DNA from: Coprococcus sp.
Lineage (GTDB): Bacteria > Bacillota > Clostridia > Lachnospirales > Lachnospiraceae
Length of the DNA stretch: 34,593 nucleotides
Assembly: GCA_016297495.1 (NCBI GenBank)
Contig: JAEDGN010000023.1
Location: forward strand, 1 to 34,593
Direction: 5' to 3'
Shown here: positions 8,037 to 15,832 of the stretch, piece by piece
Numbering within the stretch: the stretch's first letter is position 1
Layout: each line of letters begins with the position of its first letter
Position numbers and translations under genes: made by a program
Notes under the pieces: generated by a model
What the model was told of the DNA's origin: nothing
What the model saw: the letters and a program-made list of their open reading frames with translations, nothing else
The model's database searches: none

Positions 8037-9017
8037 TTACTTATTTTCCTCCCGGATCCAATCTGCGATCTGAGGAGCATAATAAGTGATAATCATCTTT
8101 GCTCCGGCTCTTTTCATAGCTGTCATACTTTCCATGACCACCCGACGTTCATCGATCCATCCATTGGCGGCGGCTGCTTTCATCATTGCATATTCTCCAC
8201 TGACGCTGTATGTACAGAGCGGAAGATCAAAATTGTCATGAATCATCCGGACGATATCCAGATAGGCCAATGCCGGTTTGACCATGATGATATCTGCTCC
8301 CTCCATAATGTCCAGCTCTGTCTCTATTAAAGCTTCCCTGCAATTGCGGTAATCCATTTGATAGGTCTTTCTGTCACCAAAAGCAGGGGCAGAATCCGCA
8401 GCCTCCCTGAAAGGGCCATAAAAAGAAGACGCATATTTAACACTATAAGCCATAATCAGGGTATTCTGACATCCCTCTGCATCCAGTACCTGACGCATAT
8501 GTCCTATTCTGCCATCCATCATATCTGAAGGCGCTACCACATCGGCACCGGCCTTTGCACAGCTGAGCGCAGCTTTTGACAACAGTTTCAGTGTCTCATC
8601 ATTCAGTATTTCATTACCTCTGATCATCCCGCAATGTCCATGGTCCGTATATTCACACAAACAGATATCTGCTATGCAGATCATATCCGGATAGAGAGAT
8701 TTTGTAAGCCGCAGCGCCCGCTGAACAATACCGTCAGGATCATAGGCACCGCTTCCGCAGGCATCTTTATGATCAGGAACACCAAAAAAAATCACTGCGC
8801 GGACACCCTTTTCCCATACTTCCTTCAGATGGACAGCCAACTGATCCAAAGAATAATGATAAATTCCCGGCATAGATGCTATGGGAGATTTTACTTTCTC
8901 TCCCTCTGTCACAAAAACCGGATATATTAAATCGTCTGTTCGTACATCCACTTCATGTACCATATTTCTGATCTGTGGAGACTGACGAAGTCTCCGCGGC
9001 CTTCTTATTAACTCCAT
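8037..9017 (-). CDS. hemB: Delta-aminolevulinic acid dehydratase (porphobilinogen synthase)
   Basis: Condenses two 5-aminolevulinates into porphobilinogen. With the start at 9017 the Schiff-base lysines fall at Lys194 (AYSVKYASSFYGPFR) and Lys247 (IIMVKPALAYLD), and the zinc-type cysteines at 119, 121 and 129 (DICLCEYTDHGHCG). These positions match the E. coli zinc enzyme, so this is a Cys3 zinc-dependent enzyme rather than an Asp-rich magnesium type. The longer frame begins at a GTG (9057-9059) overlapping the upstream stop; the ATG at 9015-9017 is preceded by GAGGTGA at good spacing and gives MELIRRPRRLR, the normal family start. It sits between cobA-hemD (31-base gap) and hemL in the operon. 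Confidence 0.97.
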   Translation of the reverse strand: MELIRRPRRLRQSPQIRNMVHEVDVRTDDLIYPVFVTEGEKVKSPIASMPGIYHYSLDQLAVHLKEVWEKGVRAVIFFGVPDHKDACGSGAYDPDGIVQRALRLTKSLYPDMICIADICLCEYTDHGHCGMIRGNEILNDETLKLLSKAALSCAKAGADVVAPSDMMDGRIGHMRQVLDAEGCQNTLIMAYSVKYASSFYGPFREAADSAPAFGDRKTYQMDYRNCREALIETELDIMEGADIIMVKPALAYLDIVRMIHDNFDLPLCTYSVSGEYAMMKAAAANGWIDERRVVMESMTAMKRAGAKMIITYYAPQIADWIREENK

Positions 9018-9048
9018 TGCTATCACCTCATTGTTTAATCTGATCAAA

Positions 9049-10578
9049 TCACAATTCACACAGGCTCTGTACCAACCCGCTCAAATCATACTTTTCCGCC
9101 TGCCTGTCCACCCGGATACCTTTTTCACAGGCAGCCTTTGCCGTCACCGGCCCTATACATATGGTTTTCGCTTTTATTTCCTTTCCATGCGTCATGGCAT
9201 GAAAAGCATCCACCGCCGAAGCACTGCAGAAGGTCACTGCATCCACATCTTTCAGTATCTGGTTCAGCAATTCTGCCTTTTTCCACTGTCTTTCTGTCAC
9301 ATAAAGGGGGATATCCACATAATGGATCCCTGCTCTGTCCAATGCTGTGTATAAAACATCCGACGCTTCCTTCGCCCGGAACATCAATACCTCCGGCTGC
9401 TCTGCCGATTGTTCATTTGTCCTGTTTTGTATGATTTCCCGGCACAGAGTTTCCGCCAGAGATTCACTGCAGGACTGTTCCGGTATCAGATCCGCATAAT
9501 ATCCATAATCTTCCAATATCCGTTTTGTTCCGTTTCCCATGGCAGCTATTTTTTTATTTCCCAGCAAACGGGCATCCACCCGTTCATTTTTCATCTGCTG
9601 AAAAAACAGCTGTACGCCATTCCTGCTGGTGAAAACGATCCATCCACCGGCAGGCGCCTGACTCAAAACCGGCTTTATGTTCAGATTTTCTATCAGCCTC
9701 ACTTCTATGAGACTCAATAATACCGGCTCACCGCCCAGAGAAGAAATCATTTGCCCGAGCCTGCCGGCCATAGCTTTTGTAGCAGTCACAAGGATTCTCT
9801 GTCCGGTCAGCGGTCCCTTCTGCTGCCATGCCACCTGAGGCTGAAGGTCCGCCACATTGCCCACCAATAAAATGGCCGGCGGCCTGATTCCCTCTTCCTC
9901 CGTTTTACCGGCGATTTCATTGAGCGGGGCTATGATACATCGCTGCCGCGCAGTCGTTCCCGAAGCAATCACTGCCGATGGGGTAAAAGGATCTTTCTCA
10001 TGCTCTATCAGCATCCGGCATATATCTCGAATACGGGAAAGTCCCATAAGAAATACCAGTGTCCCCTCCTCCCGGGCCAGAGTTTCATAATCCAGGGAAC
10101 TGGAACCCTTTCCCGGGTCTTCGTGCCCCGTGATCACATGAAAGGAAGAGGCCACCCGCCGATGTGTGACGGGAATTCCTGCATAGGCTGCAGCAGCATA
10201 GGAAGAGGATACCCCGGGAATCACCGTAAATGGGATCCCTGCCGCAGACAGCGCCAATGCTTCTTCACCGCCCCGGCCAAAAATAAAAGGATCCCCACCC
10301 TTCAGCCGCGCAACCTGCAGTCCCTGTTTCGCCCGTTCGATCAGAACCTGCTCGATTTCTCCCTGTTTCATATGGTGGTTGCCGGCAAACTTTCCGGCAT
10401 TTATCCATTCAGCCTCCGGTCTCGTCTCATTTAAAAGAGATTCACTGGCCAGATGATCATAGATAATCACATCTGCCCTGCGAAGTGCTTCCAGACCTCT
10501 CAGAGTGATCAGCCCTGCATCTCCCGGCCCTGCTCCTATGAGATAAACCATTCCTGTCATTCCTGTCATTTCTGTCAT
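9049..10578 (-). CDS. cobA-hemD: Uroporphyrinogen-III C-methyltransferase / uroporphyrinogen-III synthase fusion
   Basis: Bifunctional protein of 509 aa. Residues about 11-245 are the SAM-dependent uroporphyrinogen-III methyltransferase (CobA/SUMT): VYLIGAGPGD, DVIIYDHL, RLKGGDPFIFGRGGEE, the VIPGVSSSYAAAAYAGIPVTHR block and the SGTTARQR segment. Residues about 255-505 are a HemD-type uroporphyrinogen-III synthase (GQRILVTATKA, GWIVFTSRNGVQLFF, VTFCSASAVDAF, CIGPVTAKA). Together they close hydroxymethylbilane to uroporphyrinogen III and methylate it at C2 and C7 to precorrin-2. The fusion is common in Clostridia. The ATG at 10578 overlaps the hemC stop (ATGA) and has AGGAGG seven bases upstream. 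Two further in-frame ATGs nearby, in a 9-base tandem repeat, leave some doubt about the exact N-terminus. Confidence 0.95.
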   Translation of the reverse strand: MTEMTGMTGMVYLIGAGPGDAGLITLRGLEALRRADVIIYDHLASESLLNETRPEAEWINAGKFAGNHHMKQGEIEQVLIERAKQGLQVARLKGGDPFIFGRGGEEALALSAAGIPFTVIPGVSSSYAAAAYAGIPVTHRRVASSFHVITGHEDPGKGSSSLDYETLAREEGTLVFLMGLSRIRDICRMLIEHEKDPFTPSAVIASGTTARQRCIIAPLNEIAGKTEEEGIRPPAILLVGNVADLQPQVAWQQKGPLTGQRILVTATKAMAGRLGQMISSLGGEPVLLSLIEVRLIENLNIKPVLSQAPAGGWIVFTSRNGVQLFFQQMKNERVDARLLGNKKIAAMGNGTKRILEDYGYYADLIPEQSCSESLAETLCREIIQNRTNEQSAEQPEVLMFRAKEASDVLYTALDRAGIHYVDIPLYVTERQWKKAELLNQILKDVDAVTFCSASAVDAFHAMTHGKEIKAKTICIGPVTAKAACEKGIRVDRQAEKYDLSGLVQSLCEL

Positions 10579-11525
10579 TCTCGTTCCTCCTGTTCCAGCA
10601 GCCGGCAGGCAGCCCGCTGTCCCGCATCAGAGGCTATCTGCCTGTTCTCATACCAGAAGTCTGTAAGCGTCCGCTCCTCAATGACCGTCCTCATCCTGCC
10701 ATGCCTTCCGGCATACCGCGCTTTTATATGCAGCTTTCCGTCCTCTATCCGGGAAGCTATGGCTGCAGCCTCATTGCATCCGCCGCCTATTCCTTTCAAA
10801 AAGGCTCTCTCCGCCGTAAAGAGGAGCCATGTTTCTTCATCATTGATAGCCTCCAGCAGCCAGCAGCCTTCACCCTGTCCCGCTTCCACGGCGATGATCC
10901 CCTGCCCTGCCGCCGGAAGGAACTGCTCCTCCGGCAAAAATTCATAGTAATAACGACTGCCGTCCAATAAAAAGCTTCCCTGATTACCATCTGAGTTCAA
11001 TATATATCCAAGACGTTTTAATCCGGCCGCTGCCAGAATGATGCCATCATACTGTCCATCCGACAGCTTACGCAGCCGCGTGGGTACATTTCCCCGTATA
11101 TCTTTAATCATCAGCGACGGATTCAGCTCCATTGCCTGAATAGCCCGGCGTCGGCTGCCTGTTCCGGCAATGGTTCCGGCCGGACATTCTTCCAGTCGTC
11201 CCTGATGACAGGTAACCCATACATCCCGGCTGTCTTCCCTTTTCAGTACGGCAACAATATCAAGCCCTTCCGGCAGCTCCAGGGGCATATCCTTTGCGCT
11301 GTGCACGGCCATATCGATACGTCCCTCCAGCATGGCCTGTTCCAAATCCCGTGTAAAGGCTCCTTTACTGCCAAAATCAGACAATGACCGATCCAGCTGA
11401 CGATCTCCCTTTGTCTCATATTCCGCCAGTTCCACTGCCATCCCCGGGAGCTGCTTTTTTAAAGCGGCCACAACCAGCTCTGTCTGTGTGAGCGCCAATA
11501 GGCTCTTTCTTGTCCCTATTACCAT
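10575..11525 (-). CDS. hemC: Hydroxymethylbilane synthase (porphobilinogen deaminase)
   Basis: Polymerises four porphobilinogens into hydroxymethylbilane on a covalently bound dipyrromethane primer. The N-terminus MVIGTRKSLLALTQTE, the KGAFTRDLEQAML segment, the active-site HSAKDMP (Asp79) and the GTGSRRRAIQ block are all present. The cofactor-carrying cysteine is Cys250 in GIGGGCNEAAA, where the family often has GGCxxP; a normal residue is at the key position. 316 aa. The start overlaps the sirC-type gene by seven bases, and the stop overlaps the cobA-hemD start in ATGA, so translation is coupled on both sides. Confidence 0.96.
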   Translation of the reverse strand: MVIGTRKSLLALTQTELVVAALKKQLPGMAVELAEYETKGDRQLDRSLSDFGSKGAFTRDLEQAMLEGRIDMAVHSAKDMPLELPEGLDIVAVLKREDSRDVWVTCHQGRLEECPAGTIAGTGSRRRAIQAMELNPSLMIKDIRGNVPTRLRKLSDGQYDGIILAAAGLKRLGYILNSDGNQGSFLLDGSRYYYEFLPEEQFLPAAGQGIIAVEAGQGEGCWLLEAINDEETWLLFTAERAFLKGIGGGCNEAAAIASRIEDGKLHIKARYAGRHGRMRTVIEERTLTDFWYENRQIASDAGQRAACRLLEQEERE

Positions 11526-12109
11526 TCCGACCGTCTCCTCTCTTCATCTTCTATCATCTGCCGCAGCTTCTCCCGTTTTTCTTCGCGATTCAGGCCACTT
11601 TGCTTCAGCGCATCTCTTCTGTCCCTGATGGACTGCTCCAGATCCCCATACCATTCAGGCACTGCCCGCTCTATCATCTGACGCAGATGCCTGGTTAATG
11701 CAGGCACCCCTCCTGAACTGCTGATACCGATGACAATTTCATTCCTCCGTACAACAGAAGGAAACAGAAAACTGGAATCCGTCTCAGAATCTGCACAATT
11801 CACCCATATATGCCGTTTGCAGCAGTAGCAGGCAATCTCATGATTCAACTGACGATCATCCGTTGCGCATATGACCATAAAAGCCGAATTAAGTCTGTCA
11901 AATTCTCCGGAATTCAGAGGCTTCTGTTCACAGCAAAGCCGGCCTTTTTTCTCCAATAGTCTCAACCCGTCACAGATCTTTGGACTGATCACACAAATGT
12001 CCGCCCCAAAACCAGCCAGTATCTCCGCTTTTCGAAGAGCAACCCTGCCGCCGCCGACAATCAGCGTTTTTTTATTCTCTATATCTATATATAGTGGAAA
12101 TCTGGCCAT
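11519..12109 (-). CDS. Precorrin-2 dehydrogenase (SirC / CysG N-terminal type)
   Basis: NAD+-dependent precorrin-2 dehydrogenase yielding sirohydrochlorin, related to SirC, Met8p and the CysG N-terminal domain. The Rossmann motif is TLIVGGGRVALRKAEIL (glycines at about 19-21). The family's hallmark block is VNCADSETDSSFLFPSVVRRNEIVIGISSSGGVPALTRHLR, whose Asp107 corresponds to the catalytic/chelating aspartate of CysG-like enzymes. The length (196 aa) fits SirC, and a Met8p-type ferrochelatase activity cannot be excluded. The longer frame begins inside hemA; the ATG at 12109 is one base after the hemA stop, with AAGGAAGG upstream, and gives the family-like start MARFPLYIDIENK. It sits between hemA and hemC and overlaps hemC by seven bases. 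Confidence 0.9.
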   Translation of the reverse strand: MARFPLYIDIENKKTLIVGGGRVALRKAEILAGFGADICVISPKICDGLRLLEKKGRLCCEQKPLNSGEFDRLNSAFMVICATDDRQLNHEIACYCCKRHIWVNCADSETDSSFLFPSVVRRNEIVIGISSSGGVPALTRHLRQMIERAVPEWYGDLEQSIRDRRDALKQSGLNREEKREKLRQMIEDEERRRSEW

Positions 12110-12110
12110 T

Positions 12111-13343
12111 CTATCCTTCCTTCTCTGACTGTTCCAGCACATCATAAAAAACCTTCAGCTGCTGAGGCGATGCGCTTTCCCTGACTCTGTAAAATAATTT
12201 ATCAATAGCTTTGCCGGTTGTGTCATCCAGAATTCTGTCTCTGACGGAACGCATGAGCGGCAAATGCTCCTGAAAGATCATCCACCTCTCAAACTGAGCA
12301 ATCTCCTCTTCCAGCATCTCCCTGGCCTGGTCAGCCGCCCGCAGGCGGATATTCTGATTACGGTCTGCCACCTCTGTCAGATCATCCAGGTGACAGACCC
12401 GCGTCATATGGCCGTCATCAATACTGCCTTCTATATCCATGGGCACCGCCATATCAATAAGTATGCGCGGTTTCTTCGACACAATGGCAGCTTCCCAGCG
12501 TTCCTTCGTTAATGTATAATGCGGACTGGCCGTTGCGCTGATTATTACATCCATAGTATCTGCATACCCATACCGCTGCTCAAAAGCAATGACTTCATAT
12601 TCCGTCGTTCGAAAATGTCTGCCGCTGCAATGTCTGCCTGCCAGCGTATCCGTACCAATCCGGTTCACCTGTTCAGAATGAATCCTTCTTGAAGTCACAT
12701 AGAGGTTCACTGAATGATCGGAAATCATATTTTTCATAACGATCTGCCCAATTCTGCCTGTTGCGCCAATGAGCAATACATTTTTTCCATCCAGATCTCC
12801 AATATATTCCTCTGCAGCTTTAATAGCTAAAGTAGCCGTAGAAACTGATATTCCCGACAGCCTGGTCTCTGTCTTTACCTTCTTTGCAGCAGTCACAGCC
12901 ATACGGAATAAGCCATTGGCATATGTACTACAAAAACCACCCTCCATAGCCTGCCGGTGAGCCTCCTTCACCTGTCCCAGAATCTGGTCTTCTCCCATAA
13001 CCATCGAATCCAGTCCTGCAGCCACAAAAAAAAGATGGCGTACCGCCTGGCTCCCCTTATAAAAACGCAGCAGACTGGCACCATCAACTGTATCATCCAT
13101 CTCAACAGCATCCAGCACGCATCTCTGCATGGCGGTCATCACCTGCCAGACCGCCACTTTCGGATCACTGACAGTATAAATCTCCGTTCTATTGCAGGTT
13201 GCCAGTACAACACATTCTGTAATACCATTTTCCATCAGCAGAGCTTCCATCAGAGAGCGCCGTTTCTCCTCCGTAAATGCAAACAATGCCCGTATCTGTA
13301 CAGGCGCTGTTTTATGGCTGATGCCCAAAAGCTGTATATTCAT
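12111..13343 (-). CDS. hemA: Glutamyl-tRNA reductase
   Basis: NADPH-dependent reduction of glutamyl-tRNA(Glu) to glutamate-1-semialdehyde, the committed step of the C5 pathway. Counting from the ATG at 13343, the nucleophilic cysteine is Cys50 in VVLATCNRTEIY, as in the E. coli enzyme, which supports this start (MNIQLLGISHKTAPV). The longer form from 13361 adds six residues and begins two bases after the MerR stop, but lacks an upstream ribosome binding site. Further motifs: the GLDSMVMGEDQILGQVKEA block, the Rossmann VLLIGATGRIGQI and the C-terminal helical dimerisation domain. It ends one base before the sirC-type gene and is the first enzyme gene of the operon, directly after the MerR regulator. 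Confidence 0.95.
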   Translation of the reverse strand: MNIQLLGISHKTAPVQIRALFAFTEEKRRSLMEALLMENGITECVVLATCNRTEIYTVSDPKVAVWQVMTAMQRCVLDAVEMDDTVDGASLLRFYKGSQAVRHLFFVAAGLDSMVMGEDQILGQVKEAHRQAMEGGFCSTYANGLFRMAVTAAKKVKTETRLSGISVSTATLAIKAAEEYIGDLDGKNVLLIGATGRIGQIVMKNMISDHSVNLYVTSRRIHSEQVNRIGTDTLAGRHCSGRHFRTTEYEVIAFEQRYGYADTMDVIISATASPHYTLTKERWEAAIVSKKPRILIDMAVPMDIEGSIDDGHMTRVCHLDDLTEVADRNQNIRLRAADQAREMLEEEIAQFERWMIFQEHLPLMRSVRDRILDDTTGKAIDKLFYRVRESASPQQLKVFYDVLEQSEKEG

Positions 13344-13362
13344 TATTCTTTCTATCTCCATA

Positions 13363-14169
13363 TTAAATCAATATCTGAACTTCATATAAGGATTGCTTCC
13401 AATCATAAAAATCCCGTCGTTTCAATACAGCCAGAATATTTCTAGGCCGGATATCTCTTTCCGCAAAATATCTGGATAATGCCCTGATCCATCTGTCATC
13501 CCTGAATACAGGCGTCGTCATACATATATAATTGCCCTTGGGAATCATATAGGAAGCAGTTCTGTCCAGAACAATGTCCTGATCCGTCACAAGAAACTGT
13601 CCATCCAGCTCAAGCCGCTTATCTCTCATAAAAGCGTTCTCATTGATCAGATAACCGGACGACCGCTGTCCCGAAACAATGCCAAGCCGCTGCCACTGCC
13701 TGCAGGCCTGACGGTAAATTTCTTCCACACCGCAGGATTCTTCGGTCTCTGTCAGCAAAACCTGACGAGATTCAAAAGATTTCTGACTGATTCTATATCC
13801 ATGACCTGAATCCTGAGTCTCTCCGGCTCCGTCACAATGATCCTCCATAGAAAGCCATTCCAGCAGATCGATCTTTTCCTGTAATGACAAAAGCTGCTGC
13901 CGGGTCTGCCTCAAACGTTTCCCAAGGATCTCATCACGACCATTGCCATCCTGCATCATCATCGCAATTTCATTCAGGGAAAATCCAGCCTTTTTAAGAT
14001 ATCCCACCGTCTCCAGGCGGCGTATATCATCAAAGCTATAATAGCGATAGCCTGTCTGCGTATCCACCTTTTCCGGCACAACAATTCCCATGTCGGCGTA
14101 ATACCGTAATGTAGGAACAGAAAAGCCCGTCATCTGATGTACTTCCCCTATTGAATATAACGTCTGCAT
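13363..14169 (-). CDS. MerR family regulator with GyrI-like effector domain
   Basis: 268-aa regulator of the BmrR/TipAL type. The N-terminal winged helix is clear: YSIGEVHQMTGFSVPTLRYYADMGI, then the wing GYRYYSFDDIRRLETVGYLKKAGFSL, with a coiled-coil dimer helix at about residues 78-102. The C-terminal part, ending YEVQILI and containing FAERDIRPRNILAVLKRRDFYDW, resembles the GyrI-like effector-binding domain that binds hydrophobic or aromatic small molecules. It begins four bases after the methyltransferase stop (AGAGG upstream) and ends two bases before the first possible hemA start, so it is part of the hem operon. Sensing a tetrapyrrole or its precursor is an attractive but untested inference. 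The promoter at 15701-15729 has a 17-base spacer, not the 19-20 bases of typical MerR-activated promoters. Confidence 0.9.
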   Translation of the reverse strand: MQTLYSIGEVHQMTGFSVPTLRYYADMGIVVPEKVDTQTGYRYYSFDDIRRLETVGYLKKAGFSLNEIAMMMQDGNGRDEILGKRLRQTRQQLLSLQEKIDLLEWLSMEDHCDGAGETQDSGHGYRISQKSFESRQVLLTETEESCGVEEIYRQACRQWQRLGIVSGQRSSGYLINENAFMRDKRLELDGQFLVTDQDIVLDRTASYMIPKGNYICMTTPVFRDDRWIRALSRYFAERDIRPRNILAVLKRRDFYDWKQSLYEVQILI

Positions 14170-14173
14170 CCCG

Positions 14174-15670
14174 TTAACCTCTGTACTTCATGATAACGAG
14201 AGCTGTCTCTCTTTTCCCTGATAAGTGATAAACTGCCTCCGTCTTCAGATAACCGCTCTCAATCGCCAGCCTGGACAGCCATCCTTCTTCCGTCGTACAT
14301 ACAATCACCTGGCCGGCATTCTTCATCCATTCCGGCAGCTTTCCAATAAAAGTCCTGTACAATTCATGAAGCATATCCGCCGTCATCTTATCTGACCGGA
14401 CCGGAAGCTCTGTTATAATCTCATCAAATTGATAGCTGTGAGTAAAATCCTTAAAATCTCTGTTGATAAAATACACAGGCATATGGGCCAACTGCGCATT
14501 TTCACGTCCCAGTTCTATGGCTTCACCATAGATATCCACACCGTAAAGATTGGCAGCTTTCTTCCTTCTGTATCTCTCAATGAGCAATGTTCCCGTTCCG
14601 CAGAATGGATCCAGAACCGTGGCTTCCTCTGTCAGATATTCTCCGGCCAGTGCCGCGATCTCTGCCGCCCTCACAGGATGCATAGACGTAGGCAGCGCAT
14701 TTCTCCTGTAAGCAAACCGGGTATCCGAAAATGTATGCAATACCAGATATACACTGTACTGTCCCTGCTTATTCTCGGTGATACGAAGCTCACATTCATA
14801 ATTGGATGCGGAATTCTGCAGCCGATACTCCGACAGACGTTCCAGTTCCCCCGCCAGGCGCTTCACATACTGGCTCTTCTCATTCAATACCAGTCGGGTC
14901 CGCAGATCTATTCTGAAGTAAAATGGTGCCTGACCTTCATGACGCTTCTGCAGGTATCCCAAAAGTCCGGCCTCCATAATGGCAGCCGCCACCGCACGGT
15001 AATCATTGGATACCAGAGGATTCTTACAAAAACGGAAAAGGATTCCCTTTACTGTACGCAGTTCCATCAGTGTTCCAGGTTTATCTGCCATGACCCGCAC
15101 GCCCCCGTTCATAATACGGGCCGTCCGCTGGCAGGCAGCCGGCATCTTGTCCAGAGTCAGCTGTTCAAAACCCGGACTGGTCAGCAAAATCAGCTCCGAT
15201 GGTACGGAATATCCGGTAAAACGGTGTTTTTTCGGAGCTCCCATCGTAAGCAGCATCTCCCGCAGCATTTTCAATTCTTCATTAAGATGCTTCTGATTCT
15301 CCGGTGTCATAACAATATTCATCATCTCCTGCATCCGTTCTTCGAATGCTTTAAGATAAGGCCGATAGTCCAGATTGCTCATGGCTGTCAGATAGGCACT
15401 GCGCACAAAAAGCTGCTGTTCCTCCCGATATGCCTCAAACAATTGCTGAAGCGCCCGCTGATCTCCCGTTTCACCGAGGATCAATGCAGCATTCTTCCGT
15501 ACCTTGGCATCTGCATGATTCAGTAATCCTGTCAGCACCTGAAAATAATTATGCTGAAGCAGGTTCCACTCCTTCTTCCCCTGCTCCGTCTTCAGCAGCT
15601 TCCTTAACTCAATAAGATTCTGTCTTACATCCAAATCTTTTTCTATCTTCACTAAATACTCTTTAATCAT
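14174..15670 (-). CDS. HEAT-repeat protein fused to UPF0020/TrmG10-like methyltransferase
   Basis: 498-aa two-part protein, first gene of the hem operon. Residues about 40-115 form HEAT-like helical repeats (NHADAKVRKNAALILGETGD, then FVRSAYLTAMSNLD). Residues about 158-325 resemble the THUMP-like part of the UPF0020 RNA methyltransferases (ELILLTSPGFEQLTLDKM). Residues about 327-498 are a Rossmann SAM-methyltransferase with SMHPVRAA, motif I DPFCGTGT (354-361) and motif II YGVDIYGEAIELGREN. At motif IV, where amino-methyltransferases carry N/D-PP-Y/F, it reads TELPVRSDK (ELPV at 421-424). The substrate could be RNA or something else; catalysis may be altered. AAGAGAAG precedes the ATG, and a promoter lies about 30 bases upstream. 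SAM binding is well supported; the substrate is unknown. Confidence 0.8.
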   Translation of the reverse strand: MIKEYLVKIEKDLDVRQNLIELRKLLKTEQGKKEWNLLQHNYFQVLTGLLNHADAKVRKNAALILGETGDQRALQQLFEAYREEQQLFVRSAYLTAMSNLDYRPYLKAFEERMQEMMNIVMTPENQKHLNEELKMLREMLLTMGAPKKHRFTGYSVPSELILLTSPGFEQLTLDKMPAACQRTARIMNGGVRVMADKPGTLMELRTVKGILFRFCKNPLVSNDYRAVAAAIMEAGLLGYLQKRHEGQAPFYFRIDLRTRLVLNEKSQYVKRLAGELERLSEYRLQNSASNYECELRITENKQGQYSVYLVLHTFSDTRFAYRRNALPTSMHPVRAAEIAALAGEYLTEEATVLDPFCGTGTLLIERYRRKKAANLYGVDIYGEAIELGRENAQLAHMPVYFINRDFKDFTHSYQFDEIITELPVRSDKMTADMLHELYRTFIGKLPEWMKNAGQVIVCTTEEGWLSRLAIESGYLKTEAVYHLSGKRETALVIMKYRG

Positions 15671-15700
15671 ATGCTTCTCTTTTCATGAATTATTATGTTT

Positions 15701-15729
15701 ATCATACCATAGCACCAACAAATTATCAA
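15701..15729 (-). promoter_or_regulatory. Promoter of the methyltransferase-MerR-hem operon
   Basis: Minus-strand TTGATA (15724-15729), a spacer of exactly 17 bases (15707-15723) and TATGAT (15701-15706): five-of-six matches to each sigma-A hexamer. The start would fall near 15694, giving a leader of about 25 bases, too short for a cobalamin riboswitch or T-box. It lies right after the terminator of the upstream permease gene. Confidence 0.7.
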
Positions 15730-15734
15730 TCAAT

Positions 15735-15794
15735 GAAAAAAACAAAGCAAGAGCTGCTTTATAACCTTTTTAAAATAAAGTTACAAAACAGCTC
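15735..15794 (-). terminator. Intrinsic terminator of the GntP-type permease transcript
   Basis: On the minus strand, arms 15780-15794 and 15751-15765 pair over 15 bases (two G-U wobbles in RNA) around a 14-base loop, followed by a T-rich tail ending in seven Ts (15735-15750). This insulates the hem promoter immediately downstream. Confidence 0.75.
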
Positions 15795-15832
15795 ACTAAT
15801 GCAATACGATTATTGAATAATTTTTTTAAATA

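Noticed and set aside
9049..9059. GTG start of hemB overlapping the cobA-hemD stop
   Set aside because: The ATG at 9017 has a proper ribosome binding site and gives catalytic residue numbering that matches the E. coli enzyme.
14429..15526. Plus-strand 365-codon frame opposite the methyltransferase
   Set aside because: Antisense shadow. The methyltransferase frame carries SAM motifs and a promoter; this frame has neither.
15671..15832. Cobalamin riboswitch or T-box upstream of the hem operon
   Set aside because: The promoter leaves only about 25 bases of leader, and the remaining sequence is the permease terminator.
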